Of a DNA stretch of 64,000 nucleotides, positions 10,059-23,044 are shown piece after piece. The stretch covers positions 620,001 through 684,000 of the forward strand of contig VWZF01001875.1 of NCBI GenBank assembly GCA_013396755.1, given 5' to 3'. The translations under genes and the position numbers were made by a program. Under the pieces are notes generated by a model, which saw only the letters and a program-made list of their open reading frames with translations, was not told where the DNA came from and ran no database searches. This stretch comes from Sclerurus mexicanus. Taxonomy: Eukaryota; Chordata; Aves; Passeriformes; Furnariidae. The stretch's first letter is position 1. Each line of letters starts with the position of its first letter.

Positions 10059-10391
10059 TTGGTACATTGTGCCCATATCCATCTTTGGAAATCAAAAGTT
10101 AACCCTGAGCCTTTGGAGACTGTTGAAGGAGTGGAAAAAACAGATTTCCTCATACATTTTGATGTTGCAAAGGCTATCCTCCCAAAGCTTCCCTTCCCGG
10201 AAAACACACCAGAGAATGTATCTCTGTTTCTGTCTGCCAATGCTGAGTTGTCTTTCTTGAACCTGGTAAATATTAAGACAGACTCATCCTGGGCTGGCTC
10301 AGTGCTGTTTGTGCAGGCACTGGGTGATGGTTCTTTGGAGAAGAAAGCCATGAACTCCTCTGTCAGCCTTTTGCTAATGGTGCTGCAGTAA
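10059..10391 (+). other. Low-stop block with an unrecognised 110-codon ORF
   Basis: An ATG-initiated frame of 110 codons ends in TAA and is followed by AATGAATGA. A second plus frame (10069-10260) and a minus frame (10004-10351, 115 codons) are also open here, so three of six frames lack stops over about 190 nt. Low stop density with higher GC than the flanks explains all three, which argues against reading any one as a gene. The 110-codon product has a mid part PENTPENVSLFLSANAELSF and no domain that I recognise. There is no Kozak-like context, no exon boundaries I would trust and no repeat match. Confidence 0.15.
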
Positions 10392-13130
10392 AATGAATGA
10401 CTGTCTGTGTTCCAGAAAGGTCACACAATAGTTTTTCTTTACTGAGATAATCTGATCTGCATTATAGGCATTCTTTTGAGGAAGTTTGGTCAGGCTGAAC
10501 AGTATGACAGGGTAGCAAGTGCTTTTAGGTTGAAATCGCCATCTCTTGTAATAAAAAAAGCCAAAACACTTTGTCATGATGACAATGACCAGCAGCTCTG
10601 CTGGTTTTCACTGTCATTTCAGGCCTTTATTCTCCTTGTAACTCTTGACTATAAATCATCTTCAATGTTTGCTGTATGCAGAACACATCAGGATGTATAA
10701 ACTGCTGATTATTAAACTGTTTTTCCCAGTCCCACTCTGCATGAGAAGCCACTGTCTGCTGCCTCTGGTTCAGTAAAATATTTTTTTGTCAACAGGAAAT
10801 TATTCCCTCTTTTGTATAGAGAGATGCGATTACTTTGTCATATTCAAGTAATACCGTATTCATCTGGGACATTCTATACCTCATTGAACTTTGTGTAGCA
10901 CAATAATATTTGATCTAAAAGAAAATAAATCAGCTTCAAGCTATTAGTCTAAGATAGTCATAAGAAGAGAGAGGGGCATGGTATGAGGAATTGCTGTGTG
11001 TTTTGTTGTTGGTATTGTTCTTTCTTTGTTTCTAATCTTCATTACAAGTTCAGCAGCCACAGCTTCCTCCTGCTGCATGTCCAGTAAGAGCTTTTCAGCT
11101 ATGGGGTGATGAAATGCAGACACTGGACAGGAACTGGGTTGCAAACCTCAAATTTTTCTGTTTTCCCCACACCTGTTATTTGTACTGTTTCCCTTTTTTT
11201 CACTACTCTCTACCCTACTCTGCATTGCAAGTTTTTTCTTCCTCTTTATTTGTTCCAGTCAGGAGTCTTCACATACAGAGTCACTGCATCATCCATACCC
11301 TCTACGGAGAATCTTGTGTGTATTTTATGAAAAAATTGGCAGAACACAGTATGACTTACTTCTTCAAATATGTTCTAAAACCTTTGCCTTCTCCTGCTTT
11401 CTCATCCTTTTTTCCTCTGGTCTCTTATCTCTCAAACTCCTTTTCCTTGGCAGTCTTTCACAACTGCAAATCTGCTTTACTACTTCTTTCCTACTTCTTT
11501 ATTCTTGAAACAAAACATAAAAATGTGTGCTTACATACATTATTTAATTTTTTCTAGTTCTGTCTTAGATGGCCTCAAGTGTTGTTCTTAAACCATTTTC
11601 ACTCGTATTCTGGTTGAAGCTGCAACACATCCTGCAATAAACATTCCTTCACTGTGTTTGTTTTTTTTTGACACATCAATTTAAAGGATGGAGGTAAATA
11701 GTTTTCTTTCCAGGATTTTGGTTTTAGTCCACAAGCTTTGTCTTTGGTCCTTTGCTCATTCTCTACAGCTATTCTCAAGATAGTCTCCTCTGCCAACACC
11801 AATAAGCTGCAAACTTGACAAGTGCTTACAAATCATAATTCTGTCCAGCTAAAATTCTTAGAAGGTTCTTGCTTTTTCATTTCATGCAGCATCCCTGTTT
11901 CTTGACATAATTTTTGTATGCAAGTGACTGTGGTTTTCACTGTATTGCTATCTACTCTGCTAATCCATAAACTGCCTTTCTTTGCTGTGCTAAGCATCCT
12001 GAACTTGCCTTTAATTTCAAGCCTTAGGAATTAGAGCAGTAGCTCCCTATACCGTACATAAGTATTGAGATTTCAACTTCTACCTTCAGTATGTTGTTAA
12101 TTTCCATATCTTTTACTTTCTCTCATGTTTAGCTCACTTGATATGAATATCTTCTTTACACATGTTGAAGGCGTTTCACTTGAATATCTCCACAAGTGTC
12201 ATGTGGTATATAAGAGGAAAGCTAGGCAAGTTCTTCTTGGGTGCTGCTAGAAACCCTGTCTAGATAATTTGGAAGTCATGTTATCCCTGTTCATAATCAT
12301 AATTCTTGCATTGTGTTTTTCCCTGCATGCACAATGTTCTTTCCTACATAATCTAGATACTTAGTTCTTTTCCCCATTACCTTTAGAATTGCATTGCTAA
12401 TGTCTTCCTAAACTTTAGGTATCTTTGCTTTGTAACTTCACAGATTTCAGAAGCAGAACATCAGGTATAAGTCATACCCATTATATTTATGCCTTTGTAA
12501 TGAATCCTTGTGAGCTGGATTTGCCCAGGAGTGATGAGTTCTTCCTTTGGAAGAGCTACCTTGTGGATGCTGTTGTGACCTTACTGAATTTTTGTGTAAC
12601 AAATTGTTCCTCAGTTAGCTTTAATTGAGTGATTTAAAAACAGATAAAAGGCAATCTTATGCTACTAATAACTGAAGAGTCCTCAAGCTAAATTCTGCTT
12701 ACCTGGTCTCTGAAGCAGAAAATGTATCTTCTGTTGTGGTTCTGTTTTGTTTTCCTTCTTTGTGTGTGGTTTTGTTTTGTGTTTGTTTTTTATTTTCTTC
12801 CTCTTTGGAGGATATGTGTTGGTCTTTGTACTGCAGTGCTAGACGACAGTGACCTCACCATGACACCCTGATTGCTGCTACATGCCTTCAGGATGTAAAG
12901 GGTGTATATTAAAAAAAATAACTGTTTTTCCTTAATGTGGGTAGACTATTTCTTCCTCTGTCTCTCTAAGCCTCCCTGCCATTACTAACATTTTGACCCT
13001 GATAATGTAGAATTCTATTGCAATAATTATTTTATAATTAATTGTGGTGTTCACCACTGCTAACAGTAAGACCCTGGTGTAAGAAAAAATCAGAGATTGG
13101 CTGAGGTTAGAAGTCATTGCTGGTGACTCT
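10392..13130. other. No gene seen; pyrimidine-rich and AT-rich DNA
   Basis: 11150-11520 is markedly pyrimidine-rich on the plus strand, which produces the spurious 147-codon ORF at 11114-11557. 12736-12800 is a T/G-rich low-complexity tract (TTTTGTTTT units). A good acceptor TTGTAACTTCACAG at 12433-12446 is followed 21 nt later by ATCAG/GTATAAG, at best a micro-exon. No gene or repeat family is recognised. Confidence 0.55.
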
Positions 13131-13222
13131 TATTCAATCCCTCTGCTCAAGCAGCATCAACTACAGCAGGCTACCCAGTCTGATTTTGACTATCACAGTA
13201 TGAGACACCACAGGCTCTCTTG
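13131..13222 (-). mobile_element. Small diverged CR1 LINE 3' UTR fragment, minus orientation
   Basis: Plus-strand text CAATCCCTCTGCTCAAGCAG, then ACTACAGCAGGCTACCCAG, ACCACAGGCTCTCTTGG follows the reverse complement of the CR1 3' UTR (the blocks usually reading CCCTGCTCAAGCAGG, AGAGCAGGTTGCCCAG and CCACAACCTCTCTGG). About 90 nt survive, with many substitutions. The match is from memory of the family. Confidence 0.6.
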
Positions 13223-16200
13223 GTGACTTGTTTTAATGTTCAGCTACACTCAGAGTAAAACCCACTTTTTTTCACTTATTGCATACAAACGGAGCTTCCT
13301 GTATTATTTTAATTTGTGCCAATTGTTTCTTGTCACTGAGAAGAACGTCTCCTTTGTCTTTGCTTTCCCAAATCAGATATTTACACATGCAGTTAAGATC
13401 CCTTTGGGTCTTCTATTTAAGCTGAGCAGTCCCAGTTCTCTGTCTGTTTGCTTGTCAGACATTTCAGTCCCTTATTGTCAACTTACACTTTGTGGTGGTC
13501 AGATCAATTGATGCTCAGATTTGTCTGGGCAGTACTTAGCAGTGCTAGGAATACTTGTGTGTTAAAAGTGTTTGTCTACGAGTTCAATAGATCGAATGGG
13601 GGAGCAGGTACAGTCTAGTACATATTGGAAGGTGTTGGTGGCAAGGCTTATTGCTATTCCACTTGTTTTTTGAAGTATGCATAAGGTGTGTCCCTATTCT
13701 TTATAAGTAAGAGCTTCTCTAACTTGCCATGAGGATCAGTTATGCCACTGCCTAAACTTGAATATGTGTCTTGTCAGAGGAATGGACTGTGATGAAATTT
13801 AAACTTCTTTGAACAGCTCAGACTCCAATGACCCCTTAAAGGGGAAATTCTTGGTGGGTTTCATGTAAACCTTAAAATTTCATGCCATCTCAAGCTCTCC
13901 TAAAGCTGTCTATAATTGTATGCAAAGTAAATATACTTCTTGAAAATGTGATTTAATTCTCCTTTTCCCCACAAAACAAGAATAATAATAAACAACCTTT
14001 GTCACCAGATCTCTCTGCTTGTATTTTGGACAACTAGATCAGTCTGAAAAATTAAAGTTCAGTGAAAAGCTCTGAAGGTATTAAGGGAATTATTCTTGAA
14101 GGTCTTTATATGCCCTCGACTTGATTTATCTCCTTTGGACCACTCTGAGAATAACACTGATGGAGTGGGAGAAGAATCAGGCTAGAAGATGTTAATTTAT
14201 ATTTACAGTTTCAGAGCAAAACATGGGTGTACTCTTTGAGGCAAATGTTAATAAGCTTTTGGTCTTTAAAAATGTAAAAAATTTATTGAAGTTCTACTGC
14301 ATTTGCCACGTTTCAGAAGAGCAAACATTAACAACTCTGCAATATGAAAGAATTCAAAAGCAGTGGGAATAGATGCAGCAATGAATAAAGTGAGCATTTT
14401 GACCATAAAATATTATTTATAATTAGTAGTATACTAACTGTAGTTATGAAATATAAATCAAAACATGAAATAGATTTTGAACTTAAAATATAATTTTAAA
14501 AAGGCAACTGCAAATTACAGACTTTTCTTACATCTAACTTTCTGCAAATCAGTCTTTCAATTGCCAACAATGTTGAGAGTTATAATGGCTGGCATAATTT
14601 GGTCTGTGATTACTTCTAGTGAAATGTCCTTGAACTAAACAACTCTTTACAATTACCACCTGAAATTGTATGAGTCTTTATGGCATTTCAATGTTTGAGT
14701 TGTTATAATAAATGCTACCTATTCTCTAGGTGTAATCCTTTACCCATTTAAAAGAGCAAAAGAAAGTGGGGGAAGCCAATCTCATTTCACTAATGTACAA
14801 GCAAAATCTCTTTCTAGCACTGGGAAATCTGACTTGTGCCTGCTGGTAGGTGCCAAGATGAGTAAGGGTGATTGGTGGCTCTGAGCTGCCTTTTCCAACT
14901 CTCTCTACAATGAAATTGAGTGGACCAAATGTTACATTAAACATCCCTCAAACTTGGCTTTTGTTACTGTTCTATCCAGAACAGTCAGTGCATTATTTAT
15001 AAGTAGGTTCTCATTTCAAATACATTCTACAAAATTGACACTTTATTCATGTGAATTCATATGCTGTTTCATTATGGAGGTTTTAAACACTTCTTTCTAG
15101 TGTCACACTTATGTAATATAGATCTGGTGTTCTAGAGTGCAATTGCTAGTTTTTTATTTTTTTTCAACAGAATTATTTGGCCTTTCTACTTTATGTCCAT
15201 CAAAGGGGCTTTCTAATAGTGCTAATCTGTGATACTCATTGTATGGTATATGGTATGTCAGGACAGAAGCACAGGAATGCAGTGTACCAGATTTTTGAAG
15301 GAATCCTGGATTCGAAGTGTAAAACTGACTTTAGGTTCATTTGAAAAAAAACTGGTTTATTGTCTGGTTAGACTGTGTTTTGCATTATTCCCATTTAAGT
15401 TTAAAGCTCTCCCATTTTATTTTGGTGTAATCAGGCCTGTAGGGTTTTGTGTGCTCGAGACATGTCCCTTTTATCACTCATATCTGCTAAAGGTCACAAA
15501 GGAAGAAGCAGAGAAGGGACGGTCAACAGTGTAAGAAACATAAGTAGCTTAATTAGGTGTTGCTGAGAGTCTTTCTGTTTCTCTTTGCCTTTTGTAGAGG
15601 TCATTAACAGTTGGGGTATATTAGTTTCATAATTTTGGGCTAGGTATTTCTGAAGAAAAGCATTGTAAAGTAAAATTTTTAGTGTATAAAAATGTTTTAG
15701 ACTTGGTTGTAGCTTACAGATTACAAGTGTGCATGATAAGGAAAGCCTTCCATTATATCAAAACAGTCCAATTCTTCAAAATTGTGGGTTTAGTTTAATG
15801 TGCTTGCTCTTTGGTAATGTCCTCTGGTAGACTGCCAGTCTGGCAAATATTGATCTTATGAACCATCATTTGCCTGAGAAAGGCTGATCAGACCTTAAGT
15901 TATACACTGAGGACTTAATGGATTTAAACTTAATTCTCATTCTATTTTTGGGATTGCAAGACTTTCATTCTAATTTGGAAGATATTTGCTCTAGAACTTA
16001 CTCTTTAATTTAAAATGTTTACAGAAAACTCTTACTAACAAACAGTGTTTTTAAGATTGTAGATGGTTTTAAACTTGGGGTTTTTTGCAGTCAGATATTG
16101 TTAAATTATTCAGAGCATAATCTTCAAATAAAAATAAACTGTATTCAAACCTCTTCAGTAACAAGACTTGCGTGTTACTCAGCCAGATAGTTACTAGGAT

Positions 16201-19200
16201 TTATTCCAGTTGTGACAATTGGTTTAATCTAAATGTTATTCAATATATAGCATGTCCAGGAAAGAAAATGATTGTGTTCGGCAAGAGTTATCTTTCATAA
16301 AACTGTGCTGGAGGGGGTTAATTATATTTTAACAGAGAAGTAATTCTAATTATTTTCTAACTTTTTCCAAAAGTATGGTTTTTCTTCCAAAGAATAAGGG
16401 TTTGCTTGCACTTTTTGAGTTTTGAGAGAAATATCTATTTCTAAATATTTGTCCTTTTGTGATGAATCAATATATTTTAGTGTTTTCTTGTTTCAACACC
16501 AATTCCTTTGTGTTAGTAACTTACTCTTTACAAAGAACTTACTGGAGGAAGAATAAAGCATTATTTTATAAGTGGAATATCTATAGATGATATTTCATCT
16601 AAAGTCTGACTACTGTAACTTAGCTTTGATCCTAAAGTGCTATTGTAAGTGTAAATTTATTCCTAAACAGAACTGAGTTTAACTCTGATTAAGATTCTGA
16701 ATATATTCTTCTGATGTGTACTGCAGTATATAATTTAGTTTAAAATGACAATGTAATCAGGTTTGGTAGACTGAAAATGTAGTCCCCAAGTAGTTTATTA
16801 TTACAAATTTTATTTACTTCTGTTCTGACAGTAAAAGACTGATATTTATGTATTTATTATCTTAAACCAGGAACTATATTTAAGCTGAGAATTGACTACA
16901 GAATCTCTATAGGCATAACACAAAGCTGGTGTGACAGTATTTCCCCTTTCATGCTAGAAGAGTAGAATTGTGCCATCTAGTATATGCTTGCATGGTGAAT
17001 TATTGTGATTCTGTGATGTGGAAGTATGTTACATGTTTCTGTTTCTCTAGAGTCTTTTCCCCTCCTGGATAACAGTTTGCTACTTTTCTTATTGTTACTG
17101 CTCAATACCAAGAACAGTGTTTTGAACATTGGGTAATGGATGGGTTTGTATTTGGTACAGGCTCCCACTGGTTCCTTATGTTCCTGTGTGTGCTCCTGCA
17201 TGGGATTATAGCTTAATGAAATAGGGGGGTGTGAAATGCAAACCACAACAGTGACTGGGTAGTAATCCATTTTAGAGGCCTAATTCCTTATTTTAGGTTT
17301 TAGCTTACCCACTTCCTGAATAGTTTGCAATGTCCCTTTTGCAGGGGAGCATCCTCTCTACTCAGTGTGGAGTGACCAGCCAGCTTGAATGTTTTAAAAA
17401 CACCCCTGCTGATCCAGTCCCCTTCTGAAATATTTTAGAAAAGGTGGAAACATTACTGAATTTTTTTCTCAGGCATACCTCAAGTGAGACTCCTAAGTTA
17501 TACCTCCTTTGTTTTTCAGTTAAGCAATTTTCCTGTTTTCCCCATCTACAAGTGTTTAATGAAACAGGAGTAGCTGATCAAAGATATTTAGGATTCAGTT
17601 GTATTTGCACCTTCCTAACTTCTTGTGGATGCAGAATTAATTGAGCTGTCATAACAATGGGAAAATTGTGTCCTTGTTGACTAGATCAAAGATCTGAAGG
17701 AAATATAATAGCCTTTCTTTTCCTCTCTATTTTCTTTTGCTTTCTCTATAAATTCTCATCAAGAACTAAGAGTTTGTGTTGTGTCTTTGAAAACAAGTCT
17801 TGTCTACAGAACAAACACAATATGATGCCAGTGTGTGAGCCTCTGTGGTACCTTGCCAGGATGCAGTTACCCAGGAGGAGAGGTGCTGGCTCCAATTTTG
17901 GTTATCTCAGGTTCAGTGAGGGCTCTGAATTCCTTCCATTAACTACTTTTCCTGTTAAGCCCTGCTACTAGATGGGCCAAAATTGGCTTTAAAGGTCTTA
18001 GTTCCTTCCAACATCCCATGTGGTGTTGACTGTGGTCTTCATTGTCTTATTGGTTGATCTGTCTTTCCCTCACTGACAGTTTTTTGATAACAAAATACAT
18101 GAAGATTGAAATAGCTCAAGTTGTTTCATAGAAGCACTCTGATTAATCACAGCCTTCACAATGCTTTAAACATTCATTGCTTCTATTTCACTTGTTGGTG
18201 TATTTTATTTAGTTAACAAGCATTCTTCTCCTGCTGAATCTTTTCTCCCCCCCCCCACCCTGAAACATCTTGAAGTATTAGTCTTGCTCATGCTTTCAAG
18301 TAAAGCCCATTGAACCTGTCTTTTGAAATACATATCCAAACACATTGATTGTTTACATTTTTGTACCAAAGGAAAAGATACCAGAATAATTAATGCAGTG
18401 TTTATTTAAACATCCTGATGTAGGGATACTTCTGAAATAGTATTCCTGAATTGCTGTGAAGGAAGGGTTGGTCAGGAACAACAAGTTTGATCACAGCAAC
18501 ACTGTATTTTTTTATACAAAGTATGCCTATTTGACTTGTGGTTCTTTTTTTCCTTAGTAAAATCTCTTCAGAGGCCTTTTGGATCAATTAATCTTGTGGC
18601 TTCACTCCAAATAATAGGCTTAAGTAGCTGGAGGGGTGTAAAGATGATCTGATGCTTAAGAACACATGAAACTGCAAATGAAGACCAGGCTCTTTACTGT
18701 GTATTTAATTCCATTTTAATGCTTTCTTCCACCATGGGAAATAATGCAGGAGATCCACTTCTCTTCTGGCTTGAAATGCTCAGAATGCAGAGGAACCAAG
18801 ATGATGATTTGTCTCCTATTTATCACTTAATATGTTGCTGTCTTTGTCCAGAAAATAGTCCTATGTCTGTCTCTTGTAAGCCAGTGTAGAATAGATTTTG
18901 ATCTCTTACCTCCTGTTCAGTTTTTCAGTCAGATGTATGTGCTAGTCTGAGCTTATCCCTATACAATTCCAATACCCAGAACTATTTAGAGGGTATGAGT
19001 TCTATCTCTAAGTCTGCTGGAGAGGTAAAAACAGTACATCCTTTGATTCAGTCACACGGTGTGGATTTCAAATGATAAAGAGGGAGAAGCTTGTTCAAAA
19101 GCTCTGTTGGGGTGCTGGGGTACTGATGAGGAATGAAGTTCAGGCTGAAGTGCACAGAACACCTCTTTCTGTGTCCTCTTTACAGACTTGACAAAAACTC

Positions 19201-22035
19201 AGGAATGTGTTGGTCCTCAGAGACTGTTACAGCCCTTTCCATTTTTATGGCTGTCAAGGAGATGAGTAAAAGTATAAATAGAACAGGTGTTTCTGATCTA
19301 GAATGCTTTGACCCTTCACCCGTCTATTTGTCTAAATACCCATGATTATGTAAAATACTTTTCTAATAGCATCTTACCAGTTTTACCTTCTCTGTGTTCT
19401 ACCTGTTGATTGTAGTCCATGTGCTAACAACCTTCACAGGTGGTTACTTCCCTTCATTATACCCAGGAAAGAACTTGTGACCTGTGTGGGAAAAGGCATA
19501 GTGGTCACAAATTTCCATATCCTGGTACAGCACCAGTGAGTGGAACTGTGACACTGCAAGCTGTAACCTTAACCCTGCCTGCTTATTGAGTACAGGGGAC
19601 AGTTTGAGGTGGTGTTCAAGTTAGAGTTTGAGGAAAAGCTTTGAAAACAGCTTCATGCAAAATTTGCTTTTAGAAGAATCTAGTTTGCCCTTGAGAGATA
19701 ATTTCAGCTGACAGTTGTCACCCAGCTGTGTACAGCACCAAGCAGTGGTGTTCATGCTCTGTAGCTGAGCAGCTCATTCTTTGAGACAGATTACCTGAGC
19801 TACAGGGGAAAACCAGAAAGAAAAGTGCTGCTATGGAACTTCCTTATTGGTTAGACTGGCTGACAACAAAGATGTGTAATCTGAGTGTTATGCTAAAGAT
19901 GAAAAACAACAAGAATTTACCAAGGCAACAACAAAATAATATTTCAGACCTTCAGCTGCTTCTGTTCAAACCTTGCACTGTCAGTCTCTTTCACCTATTT
20001 CAATGGCTTCCTGTGTCTCTGACTGTGTGAGGGTATGTATGACAGGAACAGTTATTTCTAACTTCTTGCACTTCTAGTATTTCATTTTAATAGTGTATTT
20101 TCACATGTATATGTCTACCATTGTCAAAAGTAAATCTGTAATACCAATTTCAAGTTAGATGTCTCTTTTATATCAAGTACCAGCCAGGGAAATGTCACTG
20201 CACCCCTGCCCAGCACAATGAAAGCAAGACATTTACTTCTACCTACAAATGAAAATACAAATATTTTTCTTTATTTAAAAGAAAACAAAATAAGTTGTTA
20301 AATGCCATGGAGCTAAGGACAGTCTGCTAAAAGACTTTACCAAGGCCTGGTAGTGTTGAACATCTCTCTCAAATGTTCAACCTCTTTGTCTTCTCATGAT
20401 TTTTACAAGCTTTCCCAATAAATATATTTACAGTGTAAACTGATTTATACACTGCAAAGGTACAAAACAATCATAAGAGATAACAGAAGGGAGTGGTTTA
20501 CCTAGTTGATAAATTAAAGAATGATCTCATTCTTAGCACAGGGTTGGACAATGCTTGGCAAGGATCTTTGTCTTGCAATCAATTCCACAAAAAGTTTCTT
20601 GGGATTCCTTGTTACAGCAGAATAAATCACACCCACAGCTTTCCCTTACTCTGAATGGTTACCCCTGCTTCACGTATCGATACTATTTGCCTTCCAGAAC
20701 CAGAGCTTGCTTCCATCAGTGGGTGATGATGATCCCACTGAGAAGTGAATGCACCTTTTACGCAATGCATGATTGATGTGCAGCCAAGAGGACAATTGTC
20801 AGCTTAGGCTGCTTCTATACTGCTAAGATTTTTAACAGTAGGCTATCAGTCATGTCTGACTTACTTTTTTTTCTTCACTTTCTTCCTGTCTATGGTTTTG
20901 TTTGTCCTCCACAACACATCAACTTATCACCTTGAAGAGCAAGCTGCTGCTGTCTTTCCACACTGTCCCTTTCCTCTTGTCCACAGGTTACTGTGGTGTT
21001 GTAGATAATTAAGATTAGAGTAGCTCATGCAACTAAATTCAAAGTTTATCGTTAAAATAGTCATGTTTTACTTTACTACTTTGGTTTCAAAACAAAATGT
21101 GTAATCGTTCTCTTTTAGTAACTTTGCAGGGGGAAAATAAAGGTGGTAAAAAACCAACTACAAATTTAAGAGAACTTGTTTTTCTATTTTCCTTTGAAAA
21201 GAAATGCTCTTTATGGATAAAACAAATCACATTACCACTAATAAAAATAAGAGTATGTTTGTATGGCAATGAAAGAGGAAAAAAGAGACCTGTGGCTTCT
21301 TGGGGTTGGGGGAGTGTGGGAGTGGGGATCTTACATCTATTAAACCTTACTGCTGCCACCCCCAAAACAATCTTGTGTAAGAACAGAGAGCCCATTTACA
21401 GGAAGTTTTTCTACATCACTATTTTTATGTGAGCACTTGTTCTGGATTTACCTTCTGACAGGTTACTGTGCCTGGGAACTCTACACACAGTGAAGGGCAG
21501 AGCCATGAATGGGTTCAGCTCTTTGCAGGTGGAAGCAGCAAAGGAAGACTATTTTTTCATCCTGAAAATACTGCTTTGAACAAAGTTTCTCACATGCGGA
21601 GTGTTGATCTGAGCAAAATCAAAACTGAGTTACACTTAAATGCTCATAGCTAAATATACATTGCTTCTGCCCAAATAAACTATAGTCAATCCTATTTACG
21701 CAAACTGTTTTTTGCTGAGGTGCAAATTGTCATGTAGGTGAACTCATGCAGCACTGTTTTTCAGATGGAACTGACACTATTTTATAAGGAAAACACTTTT
21801 CCTTTCTAGTGTCTCCTGCCTCTTTGTCTCCTTCCTCTTAAGCCATTTAATGCTTTTAAAGAGTTCCTCTGTAATGCTGCCAAGGGCAGTGCTTGCATGG
21901 ATTGTATGCATTATAATTGCCAGGCACAGAAAGGTAAAGTTATTTGGGCTACTGTTCTCTGGTGCTTTGTTTTAATTTCAATTTTTAACTGCTTTGTTGC
22001 ATGTGTGAATAGCGATGAGACAAATGAATGTCTAA
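13223..22035. other. No gene seen; long AT-rich non-coding stretch
   Basis: Nearly 9 kb without a supported gene or clear repeat. ORFs of 60-111 codons (for example 14726-14944 minus, 15229-15534 plus, 21087-21395 minus) are AT- or strand-shadow products. Noted details: a C10 run at 18247-18256, a strong but isolated minus-strand donor GGAG/GTAAGAGAT at about 18905, and a G-quadruplex motif at 21302-21327 listed separately. Confidence 0.55.
21302..21327 (+). other. Canonical G-quadruplex motif
   Basis: GGGG (21302-21305), TT, GGGGG (21308-21312), AGTGT, GGG (21318-21320), AGT, GGGG (21324-21327). Four G-tracts with loops of 2, 5 and 3 nt satisfy the usual G4 pattern. It is isolated in AT-rich DNA with no gene beside it. 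Confidence 0.7.
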
Positions 22036-22100
22036 ATACCGGAGTGCTTTTGTGACCCTTCGTTTCTGTTGGTACCGATGGGCTGGATTCCACTTAGTGA

Positions 22101-22271
22101 GCATCTCATTGGAGCGGAACATTATACGAGCTCTACGATAGCACAGCAAGACTGAGGGATTTTATGGCTCAGAGGGCAGAACAAGCAATGAGTGCACTTG
22201 AAAATCTTACGGGTTTTAGTCACAGTTCCAAAGATCTTATTTCAGAAGACTGGGTCAAATATGCAAGTTAG
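22101..22271 (+). other. Candidate terminal coding exon or coding relic (56 open codons plus stop)
   Basis: After a TGA at 22098-22100, one plus frame is open for 56 codons and closes with TAG at 22269-22271. Its product reads like real protein rather than AT-driven ORF noise: it includes LYELYDSTARLRDFMAQRAE, is balanced in charge and could form an amphipathic helix. The surrounding 22040-22211 keeps seven CpG dinucleotides (22040, 22061, 22076, 22115, 22127, 22136, 22210), many more than neighbouring DNA, as expected under selection. There is no clean acceptor in the right phase: the AG at 22096-22097 would put the TGA in frame, and the AG at 22113-22114 gives an open frame but a weak pyrimidine tract. 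An internal ATG would give a 35-codon small ORF. I do not recognise the family. A conserved non-coding element is the main alternative. Confidence 0.33.
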
Positions 22272-23044
22272 GTGTACTCTGATTTTGGCATATCTTTGAA
22301 AATACACTGCCTGCTAGTCATGAGAATTCTGTTTATTGGTTGCAGGAAATAAACGAGCTCTCTGGAAACAGTTTGCTTTTTTTAACCCTTCAGTAAAGAC
22401 AACTATTTCCACATCACCATCTTTTTAAATTAATTTTGTCGTTCCCCTTTTTATTAAATAGTCTGCCATCTTTGCATACATGATATTTATATAAAGAATA
22501 CCTATTTCAGTATCAGAATTGGGAAGAAATGTTTTTAAAGTATTCTAGTGGCCACAGAATTCTGCATTTTGCACCATTCAAGATTTCTGCTGAAATTTAA
22601 GCCTCCCTGTAACTGAAAGCTTGGTAAATTCGGGTTGGGAAGTAAGGGTTAGATACAAGACATGTTGCTTTCTTGTTCAGTTGTTTGTACAAACATGAGT
22701 TAACTGTGGACTGCAGCTGCCAGAAATCCAGTTATTTCCTTTTTTTTTTGACTCATATCTTCTTTTATTGCATCAGTAAATGCCTGTAACTGTAAATTTA
22801 GTTCCAGCTTTTGGTTAATGTGTGGCCACTTAGTGGTAATGTATATGTGGAGACAGATGCTAGTGAAGTCAAGATAGGTGTGGTTCAGAGAAGTAGCATT
22901 TTTTCCATTAAATGCATTTATTTAAATCTGTAGTTGGCTCTTTAGGGTTGGTGTTGCTATTTAGGTGAAAGTATTGGTATAGCATGCACATTCCTTACTC
23001 TAAATAAAGAATTCCTCTTCATTGCAAACTGTTCTTTAATTTAG
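22272..23044. other. No gene seen between two exon candidates
   Basis: AT-rich unique sequence with a T run at about 22739-22750. Nothing else recognised. Confidence 0.5.

Noticed and set aside
11114..11557. 147-codon plus-strand ORF
   Set aside because: Composition is dominated by F, S, L and C from a pyrimidine-rich tract; no motif, and overlapping ORFs share the bias.
12698..12760. Minus-strand donor GACCAG/GTAAGCAG
   Set aside because: The DNA upstream on the minus strand is A/G-rich with no polypyrimidine tract, so no acceptor can be paired.
17935..18010. Possible CR1 3' tail (GGCTTTAAAGGTC, TTCCTTCCAAC)
   Set aside because: Only about 25 nt resemble the CR1 terminal region and no neighbouring CR1 block supports it.
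18905..18990. Minus-strand donor CAGGAG/GTAAGAGAT
   Set aside because: No acceptor with a convincing pyrimidine tract lies within a plausible exon length.
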